Positions 9,702 through 20,140 of a stretch of 64,000 bases of DNA are shown piece by piece. The stretch comes from Comamonas odontotermitis (GTDB taxonomy: Bacteria > Pseudomonadota > Gammaproteobacteria > Burkholderiales > Burkholderiaceae_C), in assembly GCF_014207855.1 (NCBI RefSeq), contig NZ_JACHKZ010000006.1, forward strand, positions 62,001 to 126,000, read 5' to 3'. The notes beneath the pieces are model-generated. The model worked only from the letters and a program-made list of their open reading frames with translations. It was not told the DNA's origin and did no database searches. The translations under genes were made by a program, and so were the position numbers. Numbering within the stretch: the first letter of the stretch is position 1; each line of letters begins with the position of its first letter.

Positions 9702-10199
9702 ATGACATCTCACATCCGGCCCGACATCGAAGCCGCTTGGCGGCGCGGAGACAAGGTACAAGCCATCAAACAGCTGCGCGAAGCGACCGGCATGGGCCTG
9801 GCAGAGGCCAAAAACATGCTGGAAGACATGCTGGATGGCGAGCACGCCACCGTGGACAGCGCGACTCGCCAGCAGTTGGCTCCGGCCATCGAGGCAGCGC
9901 TCGCCCGAGGCGACAAGCTGGTGGCAATCAAATTGCTCAAGGACGCGACCGGCATGGGCCTGAAAGAAGCCAAGGACCGCATTGAATCTGGCGACCCGCA
10001 GCAGTGGCAGGCCGACTACCGCGAAAGCCATGCTGCCTCACCCACCAGTAGCACTCACCCCACACCCGGCGCAGCATGGCAACAGCCGGGTTACGAGCCA
10101 GGCCGCGTGCAAGGCGCATCTACCGGCCTGCTTGCACTCGCAGGGCTGGTGCTTGCGGGGCTGGCCGCTGCCGCTTGCTGGTACTTTGGACTGCCGTGA
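9702..10199 (+). CDS. Tandem ribosomal L7/L12 C-terminal-like domain protein with membrane anchor
   Basis: 165 residues. Two copies of a motif like the helical part of the ribosomal protein L7/L12 C-terminal domain are present: AIKQLREATGMGLAEAKNMLE (about residues 19-39) and AIKLLKDATGMGLKEAKDRIE (about 71-91). Both keep the ATGxGLxEAK core. A Pro/Ser/Thr-rich linker and one C-terminal hydrophobic helix (about 143-163) follow, so it looks tail-anchored with the repeats in the cytoplasm. It lacks the L12 dimerisation domain and is unlikely to be ribosomal L12. I see no strong ribosome-binding site. Function unknown. Confidence 0.75.
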   Translation: MTSHIRPDIEAAWRRGDKVQAIKQLREATGMGLAEAKNMLEDMLDGEHATVDSATRQQLAPAIEAALARGDKLVAIKLLKDATGMGLKEAKDRIESGDPQQWQADYRESHAASPTSSTHPTPGAAWQQPGYEPGRVQGASTGLLALAGLVLAGLAAAACWYFGLP

Positions 10200-10310
10200 C
10201 AGACGATGCGGCCGCAGCGACTGGCCGATCATCAAAAATTGCCCAAGCACTTCTCCTTGATAGCGCACTGAGCACTGTGCCCCGCCATCGCGTGACACAA
10301 TGGAGTCAAT

Positions 10311-10461
10311 TTATTCATAGAAGAATTAATTAAGCCATAAATCTATCTTTTATGAATAAATCCCATCATATTTTGCTCCAACCTCCTACAACAGCACGTG
10401 CAATCAGAATAATATATTCATAGATATGCAAAAATTTGAGAAAGCAGTAATATCTATGAAT
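10311..10461. promoter_or_regulatory. AT-rich hipBA control region with two inverted-repeat pairs
   Basis: Four half-sites of a TTCATAGAT-like motif form two inverted repeats. Pair 1 is TTATTCATA (10311-10319) with TATGAATAA (10351-10359). Pair 2 is ATTCATAGATAT (10416-10427) with ATATCTATGAAT (10450-10461), a perfect 12-bp match. The hipB ATG (10460-10462) overlaps the last half-site. The region is far richer in A and T than its surroundings. By analogy with HipB autoregulation these are probably HipB operators; that is inference. Confidence 0.7.
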
Positions 10462-10939
10462 GCCCCGCCAAAACACATCACCTGCCGACTATCCCCACGC
10501 GGTGCTCCAGCAGATTGAGCAGCTGGCGCACAACATCGCCATTGCGCGAAAGCGCCGTGGCGAATCGCAGGCGCAGTGGGCAAAGAAACTCGGAATCTCC
10601 CAGCCCACCATGGCTCGCATTGAGCGCGGGGATCCCTCTGTTGCCATGGCCTCGTACGTGATGTGCATGTGGCTGATCAACCAGGCCCAAGGTCTGGCCG
10701 ATCTGGTGGCACCCCTGAATGACCATGTGGCGCTGGAAAAGGAAGTGTCCAGGGTTCGCGTCAAATGCAGGCCCACAAGCTCGACCTACTCAGCGCCAGG
10801 GGCACGCAAACGCCCTGCAGCCAGCCCGGCCACGAGCCAGCCCCCCATCCGCGTGGCAGAGCCCGCCAAAGCCTGGTCCACGGCCCAGGGCCTGGCGGCA
10901 TTGATGGCCGGCCCCACCAACAAGAAGCGCGATGGCTGA
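10460..10939 (+). CDS. hipB: HipB-like antitoxin, XRE-family DNA-binding protein
   Basis: 159 residues. A helix-turn-helix of the XRE type occupies about residues 24-60 (IAIARKRRGESQAQWAKKLGISQPTMARIERGDPSV). The C-terminal half is low-complexity and rich in Ala, Pro, Ser and Lys, longer than E. coli HipB (88 residues). It overlaps hipA by eight bases, the normal toxin-antitoxin arrangement. It probably represses its own operon through the inverted repeats that overlap its start and neutralises HipA. The start could also be somewhat downstream, since no strong ribosome-binding site is visible. Confidence 0.82.
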   Translation: MPRQNTSPADYPHAVLQQIEQLAHNIAIARKRRGESQAQWAKKLGISQPTMARIERGDPSVAMASYVMCMWLINQAQGLADLVAPLNDHVALEKEVSRVRVKCRPTSSTYSAPGARKRPAASPATSQPPIRVAEPAKAWSTAQGLAALMAGPTNKKRDG

Positions 10940-12230
10940 ACGCAGCATTACCGCCCGCGGCTACCGGCCCCAGGACCAGTTGTATGTATGGGCCTTGGTG
11001 AACCCCGCAGCACCTGTGCTGGTAGGTGAGCTGGGCCTGTCACAGCTGGTGGCCGATTGCGCCACTTTCAGCTATGCACCGCAATGGTGGAACTTTCCAC
11101 TCAGCGAAGACCTGCCCATGGTGGCCAGCCAGCTTTTCAGTGCAGGCGAGTCGGCCAGCGCCCCCGGGGCGATAGATGACGCCCGCCCCGACCGCTGGGG
11201 CGAACGCATCATCCGGCATATCGACCGGCCCGCCCGGCTGTCGATTCTGGAAATGCTGCTGTTTGCCGGAGATGACCGTTTTGGGGCATTGGGTGTTTCT
11301 GTCTCGGCAGACCAATACATTCCACGCGCACTCGGCCCCTACCCCCGCCTGCAGGATGTGGCCCAGCTGGCAGCAGCAGTGGAAGACGTGCAGACCCAGG
11401 CCCCCATCACGCCCGACATTCAGCGCCTGGTGCAGCCCGGCGTCACCCTGGGCGGTGCGCGCCCCAAGGCCTTGCTGCAGTCAGAACAAGGCACCTGTGT
11501 CATCAAGTTCGGCGAGCTGGACGATCCGGTGGATACGCCTTTGATCGAACACGCCACCATGACTCTTGCCGCCAAAGCAGGCATCCAGTCGGCAGCCACG
11601 GGCGTGTTGCCGCTACCCCCACGTTACGGCAAGGCACGGCATGCGCTCACCATTGCGCGTTTTGACCGTGCAGGCCCGTACCGTGTGCATTGCCTGTCTG
11701 CCAAAACCGCGCTGCGTGCCGCAAACCTGCCCGAGAGCTACAGCGCCCTGGCCACCATATTGCTGCGCATGGGCCATCCCGAGCGGCAAGCGGCCATGCG
11801 CGAAGAGCTGTTCAAACGCATGGTGTTCAATATCCTGACGGACAACACCGACGACCACGAACGCAATCACAGCATCAGCCTGAATCTGGCTGATGGCTAC
11901 TACGACCTGACACCCGCCTACGACATGCTACCCAGCTTGCAGAACCTGGGCTACCAGGCAATGGCCGTGGGCCGCATGGGGGCGGAATCCTCTGTCGAAA
12001 ACGCACTGACTGAAATCAATGACTTCGGCATCAAAAAGCAACGCGCCCTAGCACTGGTTCAGCAGGTAGCCCAAGTGGTGGATGGATGGCACGCGCATTT
12101 TGAACAGTCGGGCGTGTGCGCTGCAGACATGGAATTGCTGCACGCCAGCATCGACCGTGACGCACTCCGCCTGCAACGCAAGGCCTACCTTGCTTGCGGG
12201 ACTTCGGTCGGTACCTTTATGCAATCTTGA
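10932..12230 (+). CDS. hipA: HipA-family serine/threonine kinase toxin
   Basis: 432 residues, close to E. coli HipA (440). HipA-type kinases inactivate translation, in E. coli by phosphorylating glutamyl-tRNA synthetase, and promote persistence. Visible features are the DARPDRWGERI motif near residue 80, the ATP-binding loop TLGGARPKALL near 175, the catalytic loop FNILTDNTDDHERNHS at about 299-314 and the metal-binding LTPAYDML at about 326-333. All expected catalytic residues seem intact, so it is probably active. The target in this organism is unknown; other HipA-like kinases modify other tRNA synthetases. Confidence 0.87.
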   Translation: MAERSITARGYRPQDQLYVWALVNPAAPVLVGELGLSQLVADCATFSYAPQWWNFPLSEDLPMVASQLFSAGESASAPGAIDDARPDRWGERIIRHIDRPARLSILEMLLFAGDDRFGALGVSVSADQYIPRALGPYPRLQDVAQLAAAVEDVQTQAPITPDIQRLVQPGVTLGGARPKALLQSEQGTCVIKFGELDDPVDTPLIEHATMTLAAKAGIQSAATGVLPLPPRYGKARHALTIARFDRAGPYRVHCLSAKTALRAANLPESYSALATILLRMGHPERQAAMREELFKRMVFNILTDNTDDHERNHSISLNLADGYYDLTPAYDMLPSLQNLGYQAMAVGRMGAESSVENALTEINDFGIKKQRALALVQQVAQVVDGWHAHFEQSGVCAADMELLHASIDRDALRLQRKAYLACGTSVGTFMQS

Positions 12231-12322
12231 TAGCATCCTGCGCAGTCTAGATGTGCGCTAAACGGCAGTTTTTCTACATTGGAGGCATCTCCACCAAGGG
12301 CTTGCGTCCCAAGCCTCCATGT

Positions 12323-13072
12323 ATGAAACCTGTTGCCATCCTCCAGCATGAAACCTCGCAAGGCCCCGGCGTACTGCTCGATCATCTGCGGCAGCGCGGC
12401 ATCTGCTGCGCACTGATTGCGCCCTGCGACGAGGGCAGCGCTCCACTGCATGCGCATGACTACTGCGGCATCGTCGTACTCGGCAGCAACCACGGCGCCA
12501 ATGAGCAGCTGCGCTGGATCGAGCAAGAACACTGCCTGCTGCAAAGCGCGCTGGCGGGTGGCGTGCCCGTGCTCGGCCACTGCTTTGGCGCGCAGATGCT
12601 GGCCCGCGCCATGGGTGCGCGCGTATGGCGCAACCCCTGCGCCAATATCGGGTGGAGCCGCGTCTGGGTCACCCCGCACGCGCAGGCGCGCATGGATTTG
12701 CCGGCGCAGGCCACCCTCTTCAACTGGCACTACGACACCTTTGAGATTCCGCAGGGCGCCACCCGCACCATGTACGGCAGCCACTGCCTGAACAAAGGCT
12801 TTGTGCATGGCCCGCACTGGGCTTTTCAGGGCCATCTGGAAGTCACAGCCCAGAGCGTGCGTAACTGGTGTGACGAAGGCGAGCCCGAGCTGCGCGAAGC
12901 GGGTGGCCCAGCCGTGCAGACCAGGGCGCAGATACTGGCGCAGTTGCCCATGCATATCAACCAATTGCACCAGATCGCAGAGCGAACCTACAGCGCCTGG
13001 ACTGCGCAGCTGCAGCGCCCGCGCCTGTTTTTCATGCCCAAGTGGGGAGAGGCGCGTCTGGCGCTGGCATGA
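12323..13072 (+). CDS. Class I glutamine amidotransferase-like protein
   Basis: 249 residues. The nucleophile elbow GHCFGAQMLARAMGA carries the catalytic Cys at about residue 88-90, and a His is present in NWHYDTFEIPQGA. This resembles stand-alone GATase1 proteins related to the GMP-synthase amidotransferase subunit and to gamma-glutamyl-type hydrolases such as PuuD. The partner or substrate is not evident. The ATG at 12323 is chosen because the protein then begins MKPVAILQHE, like homologues; the open frame extends 24 codons upstream. It follows hipA but has its own 92-bp spacer. Confidence 0.83.
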   Translation: MKPVAILQHETSQGPGVLLDHLRQRGICCALIAPCDEGSAPLHAHDYCGIVVLGSNHGANEQLRWIEQEHCLLQSALAGGVPVLGHCFGAQMLARAMGARVWRNPCANIGWSRVWVTPHAQARMDLPAQATLFNWHYDTFEIPQGATRTMYGSHCLNKGFVHGPHWAFQGHLEVTAQSVRNWCDEGEPELREAGGPAVQTRAQILAQLPMHINQLHQIAERTYSAWTAQLQRPRLFFMPKWGEARLALA

Positions 13073-13146
13073 CCGGGAGGGCTGTGGTGCCGTGCACCAG
13101 CTTCGGCGCCACCGCACTGCCCCTCCGGCCAACATCACACAAAGCA

Positions 13147-13174
13147 AAAGCCGGTGCATCGCTGCACCGGCTTT
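13147..13174. terminator. Bidirectional Rho-independent terminator
   Basis: A perfect 12-bp stem AAAGCCGGTGCA/TGCACCGGCTTT around the loop TCGC. It separates the convergent amidotransferase and serS genes, and the flanking A and T runs fit termination in both directions. Confidence 0.85.
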
Positions 13175-13201
13175 ACGGATTGGTGGGCAGGCTAAAAAGG
13201 C

Positions 13202-15635
<2,434 letters not shown>

Positions 15636-15637
15636 GC

Positions 15638-16123
15638 TCAAAGCACCCCGATCAGCTTGACTTCAAACGTCACCGGTTGGCTCGCCAGCGGGTGGTTGAA
15701 GTCAAATTGCACAGCACCATCGTCGCGCACCTGCAGGGCCACGCCCGCATAGGTGCCACTGCCATCCGGTGTAGGGAACTGCACTACGTCGCCCTGGGTG
15801 TACTGCTCCATCGGATCGCCCAGCTCATTGAGCAGCTTGCGAGCCACCCACTGCACCATGTCGGGATTGCGTTCGCCAAAGGCAACGCCAGCGGGCACAT
15901 GGAAGGTGGTGTGCGCACCCTCTGGCAGGCCCAGCAGCAGGTTTTCGACCTCAGGCGAGAGCTCGCCCATGCCCAGCGACAAAGTGGCGGGCTTGCCATC
16001 GAAGGTATTGATCACATCGCCCGCCGGGCCGGCCAGGCGGTAATGCAAGGTCAGAAACGATCCGGGTTGTACCACTGGCGCATCGGCAGGCAGCGGCGTC
16101 ACGGGGGCCATCGGAGTAGTCAT
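15638..16123 (-). CDS. fkpB: FKBP-type peptidyl-prolyl isomerase, SlpA/FkpB type
   Basis: 161 residues. The SlyD/SlpA-like layout is present: an FKBP half ([48 protein letters not shown]) and an inserted IF domain ([10 protein letters not shown] to [11 protein letters not shown]), ending [22 protein letters not shown]. It catalyses cis-trans isomerisation of prolyl bonds and acts as a cytoplasmic chaperone. No His-rich metal tail is present, which favours SlpA over SlyD. It is divergent from radC and followed two bases later by ispH. Confidence 0.92.
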   Translation of the reverse strand: MTTPMAPVTPLPADAPVVQPGSFLTLHYRLAGPAGDVINTFDGKPATLSLGMGELSPEVENLLLGLPEGAHTTFHVPAGVAFGERNPDMVQWVARKLLNELGDPMEQYTQGDVVQFPTPDGSGTYAGVALQVRDDGAVQFDFNHPLASQPVTFEVKLIGVL

Positions 16124-16197
16124 GCAAATCCCTATAAACTGGTTCGTATTGTAGGTTGTAGGGTGAAACCCTGCACCAAAACCAACTCCGCTTGCCC

Positions 16198-16890
16198 ATG
16201 AAAGACCTGCCCCCTGACAGCCTGCCACGCGAAAAGTTGCTGGCACGCGGCCCCAGCGCCCTGACAGATGCCGAGCTGCTGGCCATTGTGCTGCGCACCG
16301 GCATGGCAGGCAAAGGCGTTCTTCAATGGGCGGGCGAGTTGCTGGCTCCTCGCACCGCTCAATCCAGAAGCAGTTTTGGTGGTTTGTCAGGACTGCTGCA
16401 AGCCAGCGACGCCGACTTGCGCGAAGTCAAGGGTTTGGGCCCTGCCAAGCGGGCCGAGTTGATGGCAGTACTGGAGCTGGCGCGCCGCGCCATGGCCCAG
16501 CAGTTGCAACAACGCACCGTGCTGGACGGCGCAGCCACAGTCAAAGCGTATCTGCAGCTGCATCTGGCCCACAAGCAGCATGAAGTGTTTGCCGTGCTGT
16601 TTCTGGATTGCCACCATCAGTTGATTGCGCTGGAAGAGCTCTTTCGGGGAACCCTGAGCCAGACCAGCGTCTATCCGCGAGAAGTGGTGCTGCGCGCACT
16701 GCACCACCACTGCTCGGCCGTGATTTTGGCGCACAATCACCCCAGCGGTCAGGTAGCGGCCAGCCCAGCCGACCGGCAACTGACGCAAACCCTGAAGGCC
16801 GCTTTGGCGCTGGTGGATGTGAGTGTGCTGGACCATATCATCGTTGCGCCTGGCGCCACGTTGTCGATGGCCGAGGAAGGTGAGATGTGA
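16198..16890 (+). CDS. radC: RadC family protein (UPF0758)
   Basis: 230 residues. An N-terminal helix-hairpin-helix-like region ([47 protein letters not shown]) precedes a JAB1/MPN domain with the metal motif [14 protein letters not shown]. The family was once linked to DNA repair but its role is unsettled. The ATG at 16198 gives the start [14 protein letters not shown]; an in-frame TTG lies two codons upstream. The stop overlaps the following smr gene by four bases. Confidence 0.9.
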   Translation: MKDLPPDSLPREKLLARGPSALTDAELLAIVLRTGMAGKGVLQWAGELLAPRTAQSRSSFGGLSGLLQASDADLREVKGLGPAKRAELMAVLELARRAMAQQLQQRTVLDGAATVKAYLQLHLAHKQHEVFAVLFLDCHHQLIALEELFRGTLSQTSVYPREVVLRALHHHCSAVILAHNHPSGQVAASPADRQLTQTLKAALALVDVSVLDHIIVAPGATLSMAEEGEM

Positions 16891-17702
16891 GCAAACAGGA
16901 GAAAGCAGCAGCGGCTGCATCTCTCAAGGATTGGAAACAGTTGCGCAAGGCTCTTGCCACATTGGCAGGCGAGCAGGCTGCGCAACGCAAGGCCGAGGAG
17001 CAGGCTCGCCAGCAGGCACTTCGTCAAGCAGAGCGCGACCGCGAGCTTTTCCGCAGGGCGGTGGGAGCCGTGCGCCCATTGCCGCACAACAACCACGTCA
17101 CCCAGGACAATGTCCCCCCCGACCCACTGCCACTGCAGCACTGGGCGGATGAAGAACGCGTGCTGATCGAGGCCATGAGCGATGAATTCGATGCCAGCAC
17201 ACTGCTCGACACCGACGAGCAGTTGAGCTTTCGTCGCAGAGGCATTGGCCGCGATGTGGTGCACAAGCTGCGCGCAGGGCACTGGAGCATCCAGCGCCAG
17301 ATCGATTTGCACGGCATGCGGACCGACGAGGCACGCGAGGCACTGGGCAACTTCATCCGCCAGTCGCACCGCCAGGGCTTGCGCTGCGTGCGCGTGGTGC
17401 ACGGCAAGGGCCTGGGTTCGCCCGGGCGCATGCCGGTGCTCAAGGGCCGCGTCCACAGCTGGCTGGTGCAGAAAAACGAAGTGCTGGCTTTTGTGCAGGC
17501 ACGCCCTGCCGAAGGTGGTGCAGGAGCGCTGGTCGTACTGCTAAGACCATCACAAACCAATAGCAGCGCGGTAGCCGTAGCCGATGCCTTGCTGCAGATG
17601 CAAAAGCTGGCGCAAGAGTCTGCGCAGATGCCTGCACCCGATCCGGTGATGGAGCAGGTCGCTCTCTGGGCAGCACAGTTGCGCAGTTCCAGAAAATCCT
17701 AG
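16887..17702 (+). CDS. Smr domain protein
   Basis: 271 residues. A lysine/glutamate-rich N-terminal segment (about 1-60), probably helical, precedes an Smr (small MutS-related) domain at about 130-215 with the motif [19 protein letters not shown] and HGKGLGSPG. The Smr domain is a nuclease-type fold found in MutS2 and in ribosome-rescue nucleases such as SmrB. The start is GTG overlapping the radC TGA (GTGA), so the two genes are probably translated together. Confidence 0.87.
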   Translation: MSKQEKAAAAASLKDWKQLRKALATLAGEQAAQRKAEEQARQQALRQAERDRELFRRAVGAVRPLPHNNHVTQDNVPPDPLPLQHWADEERVLIEAMSDEFDASTLLDTDEQLSFRRRGIGRDVVHKLRAGHWSIQRQIDLHGMRTDEAREALGNFIRQSHRQGLRCVRVVHGKGLGSPGRMPVLKGRVHSWLVQKNEVLAFVQARPAEGGAGALVVLLRPSQTNSSAVAVADALLQMQKLAQESAQMPAPDPVMEQVALWAAQLRSSRKS

Positions 17703-17712
17703 CGACAGAAGC

Positions 17713-18828
17713 TCAGCCCTCGGGTTTGGCCAGCGGCAGGGGCGCGGAGAATGGATTCACCCAGCGCTGGTGCTCCTCCTGCAGCGGCAGGGCATCCTGC
17801 TCTTGTCCATAGATGCGGGCGATGCGCTCTTCCAGACGGGGGTGCGAGGCCAGCCAATCTGCGCCACCAAGGTGCCAGGCATCGTGCAGTGCATCGCTGT
17901 CCTCTACATCCACCAGCAGCATGTGCGCAATCAGGGGCGAGTGCAAGCCGGCGCCGCGGCGCATGCCGGGCAGGCTGTGCATGGCCGCTGCTTCGTGCGC
18001 GTGGTCCTGTTGCCACAGGGCCTTGCGCAGTGCACGGCCCAAGCCGTCGGGGTTGCGTGTCCACTGCACCGCCTGGGCGTCGGCCAGGTATTCGCGCTGA
18101 CGCGACACAGCCGCTTTGAGTGCCTGACCGGCCAACCAGCCTAGCCAGCCCACGGCCATCAATGGCCAGCCGAAAACAGGCACACCGCGTTCAGACCATT
18201 CCTCACCATAGTTGAACAGCATCTCCAGGCCAAACACGTAGCCCGCCAGCTCCATATTGAGCCGCGTATCACCTTCGTGCAGGTGAGACAGCTCATGCGC
18301 CACCACGCCCTTTAACTCATCCCGGCTCAGGTATTCCAGCGCTCCCATGGATACCACGATGACCGCATCCTTGGCCTCCCAGCTGGCAGCGAAGGCATTG
18401 AGAGACATATCGCGCGGGAGCACCATGGCCTGCGGCAGCCGGGCACCGGCGGCAATGCACAGCTCCTGCACGATGTTGGCGTACTGCTGCTCCGCATGCG
18501 ACAGCGCGGGCCGCGCTTCACGCGCGCCCAGCTGCCTTGCCAGATGCAGACCGCCCTGCCTGAGGTTGTCACGCTTGATCCAGGCACCGCCCAGCACCAT
18601 CAGGGTGACCAAACCGACATTGGTGGCCAGAAAGCCGGTGGGGTAGGTAACTGCGGCCTGCTCCAGCGTCAGCGGCGTAGTGGCCACCATCACCAGTGCC
18701 GGAGTCCAGAACACCAGGGCCAGCCCCAGATGCACCGACACCACGATGCCCAGCACCAATAGCAAAAAGGCCCCGAGGAGGCCTTTGGTGCTGCGCCGTG
18801 CGTCGGCCTGGAAATCCCAGAACTTCAT
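17713..18828 (-). CDS. M48 family metalloprotease
   Basis: 371 residues. Two N-terminal hydrophobic segments (about 15-52 and 63-82) and two more around 222-247 make it an inner-membrane protein. The zinc motif is HELSHLHEGD, with the third ligand in SRQREYLADAQA, so it should be an active HtpX-like zinc protease. It probably takes part in membrane protein quality control. It is 60 bp downstream of lemA on the same strand; LemA and M48 proteases are often paired. Confidence 0.9.
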   Translation of the reverse strand: MKFWDFQADARRSTKGLLGAFLLLVLGIVVSVHLGLALVFWTPALVMVATTPLTLEQAAVTYPTGFLATNVGLVTLMVLGGAWIKRDNLRQGGLHLARQLGAREARPALSHAEQQYANIVQELCIAAGARLPQAMVLPRDMSLNAFAASWEAKDAVIVVSMGALEYLSRDELKGVVAHELSHLHEGDTRLNMELAGYVFGLEMLFNYGEEWSERGVPVFGWPLMAVGWLGWLAGQALKAAVSRQREYLADAQAVQWTRNPDGLGRALRKALWQQDHAHEAAAMHSLPGMRRGAGLHSPLIAHMLLVDVEDSDALHDAWHLGGADWLASHPRLEERIARIYGQEQDALPLQEEHQRWVNPFSAPLPLAKPEG

Positions 18829-18860
18829 CGCTGCAAGATTTGAGAGATTTTTGGGCCGCA

Positions 18861-18894
18861 GCGCACAACCGGAGCGCGCCAGCAGCCATCAAAA
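18861..18894. repeat. Copy of the CAGCAGC(T/C)ATCAAAA intergenic repeat overlapping the lemA stop
   Basis: Contains GAGCGCGCCAGCAGCCATCAAAA, matching the copy at 20087-20124. The lemA stop codon (TCA on the plus strand, 18889-18891) lies inside it. Confidence 0.5.
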
Positions 18895-19482
18895 TTGAAC
18901 ACGAATGGCTTCGCGCTCCTGCGCGCTCTGCGTGGACTGCAGCATCGGCAACGCAGGAAATCCCAGCAGAGCCGCCACCACAACCGCCGGAAACGCCTTG
19001 GAGGCGTTATTGAACTCCAGAACCTGGTCGTTATAGGCCTGGCGAGCATAGCCAATGCGGTTTTCCGTACTGTTGAGTTCTTCGCTGAGCGAGCGCATGG
19101 TGGCGTCCGCCTTCAACTCCGGGTAACTCTCGCTCACCGCCATCAAGCGGCCCAGTGCGCCACCCAACGCGGTTTCTGCGGCCACCATGGCCTGCGTCAC
19201 CTCCGGCTTGCCGGGGGCGGTGCGCAATGCAGCAGCTGCTGCCTGGGCCTGCCCCCGCGCGCGAATGACTGCTTCAAGCGTCTGCGATTCATGCTCGAGG
19301 TATTTTTTGGCGACTGATACCAGATTGGGAATCAGATCGTAACGGCGCTTGAGCTGCACATCGATCTGCGCCAATGCGTTGGTGGTGCGGTTACGCAATT
19401 CCATCAAGCGGTTGTACACCATGATGCCCCACACGATCAGCACGGCCAATACCGCTGCCACCACCATCCAGGTTGTGTTCAT
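18889..19482 (-). CDS. lemA: LemA family protein
   Basis: 197 residues. One N-terminal transmembrane helix (about 4-24) is followed by a helical cytoplasmic or periplasmic domain with the family signature MELRNRTTNALAQIDVQLKRRYDLIPNLVSVAKKYLEHE and the C-terminal NDQVLEFNNASKAFPAVVVAALLGF. The biochemical role is unknown; the link to the downstream M48 protease suggests a membrane proteolysis function. The 166 bp upstream are unusually AT-rich and presumably hold the promoter. Confidence 0.93.
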   Translation of the reverse strand: MNTTWMVVAAVLAVLIVWGIMVYNRLMELRNRTTNALAQIDVQLKRRYDLIPNLVSVAKKYLEHESQTLEAVIRARGQAQAAAAALRTAPGKPEVTQAMVAAETALGGALGRLMAVSESYPELKADATMRSLSEELNSTENRIGYARQAYNDQVLEFNNASKAFPAVVVAALLGFPALPMLQSTQSAQEREAIRVQF

Positions 19483-19648
19483 GTTCCCTCACCCATCCTC
19501 TATATTTTTGGTGAGGCCATTATGGAGCCATGCGCACCTGAAAACAAAAAAATTCACACTTGAGAAATATCAGGTTTTCTGCATTTTGTTACTTTTATAT
19601 CTTTTCATTCATTTTTTTATCGAAGACGTTGATGTGTAGCAAAATTCA

Positions 19649-20053
19649 TCAAACGCCCCGGTTACGCATCCAGTCCGCAGTCTGGAAAAAGCTCTGCTGC
19701 AGACGCGCACGCAGCGTTTCGTCGACCCCCACATCGCCCATGGCCTGATTCATACATGCCAGCCACTGGTCACGCTCGGTAATACCGATGGAAAACGGCA
19801 TATGCCGCATCCGCAGGCGCGGGTGGCCAAAGCGGCTGATGTAATGATCGGGCCCGCCCAGCCATCCGCACAGAAACCAGAACAGTTTGTCGCGCGCATC
19901 ATCGAGGCTGCTGCCATGGGTGGCCCGCAGGTCCCGATAGCCTGGCTCCAGATCCATCAAATCGTAAAAGCGATCCACCAGGGCCCGTACCTGAGGCTCG
20001 CCGCCAATCCATTCAAACGGCGTATCAAAAGGGGGCTTTTCTTCAATTTCCAT
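19649..20053 (-). CDS. Group II truncated hemoglobin
   Basis: 134 residues, the typical size. The proximal histidine lies in the segment SRFGHPRLRMRHMPFSIG, the usual F-helix region of trHbII, with FYDLMDLEP at the B-helix and the DKLFWFLCGWLGGPDHY segment before it. The Trp at G8 (RDQWLACMNQAM) is conserved. Such proteins bind oxygen or NO and are linked to nitrosative or oxidative stress. It is a single gene between lemA and the FtsX-type permease, both on the same strand. Confidence 0.9.
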   Translation of the reverse strand: MEIEEKPPFDTPFEWIGGEPQVRALVDRFYDLMDLEPGYRDLRATHGSSLDDARDKLFWFLCGWLGGPDHYISRFGHPRLRMRHMPFSIGITERDQWLACMNQAMGDVGVDETLRARLQQSFFQTADWMRNRGV

Positions 20054-20086
20054 ATAGCAGCCAATTCAACTAAGATGAAATATACC

Positions 20087-20124
20087 GCCAGCGCTTGATG
20101 TACGAGCGCCAGCAGCTATCAAAA
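20087..20124. repeat. Copy of the GAGCGCCAGCAGCTATCAAAA intergenic repeat
   Basis: Contains GCCAGCGCTTGATGTAC followed by GAGCGCCAGCAGCTATCAAA. The two AGCGC parts could pair across the short centre. It lies between the permease stop (20141) and the trHb start (20053). Confidence 0.55.
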
Positions 20125-20140
20125 CGATACTGCGCAATGC

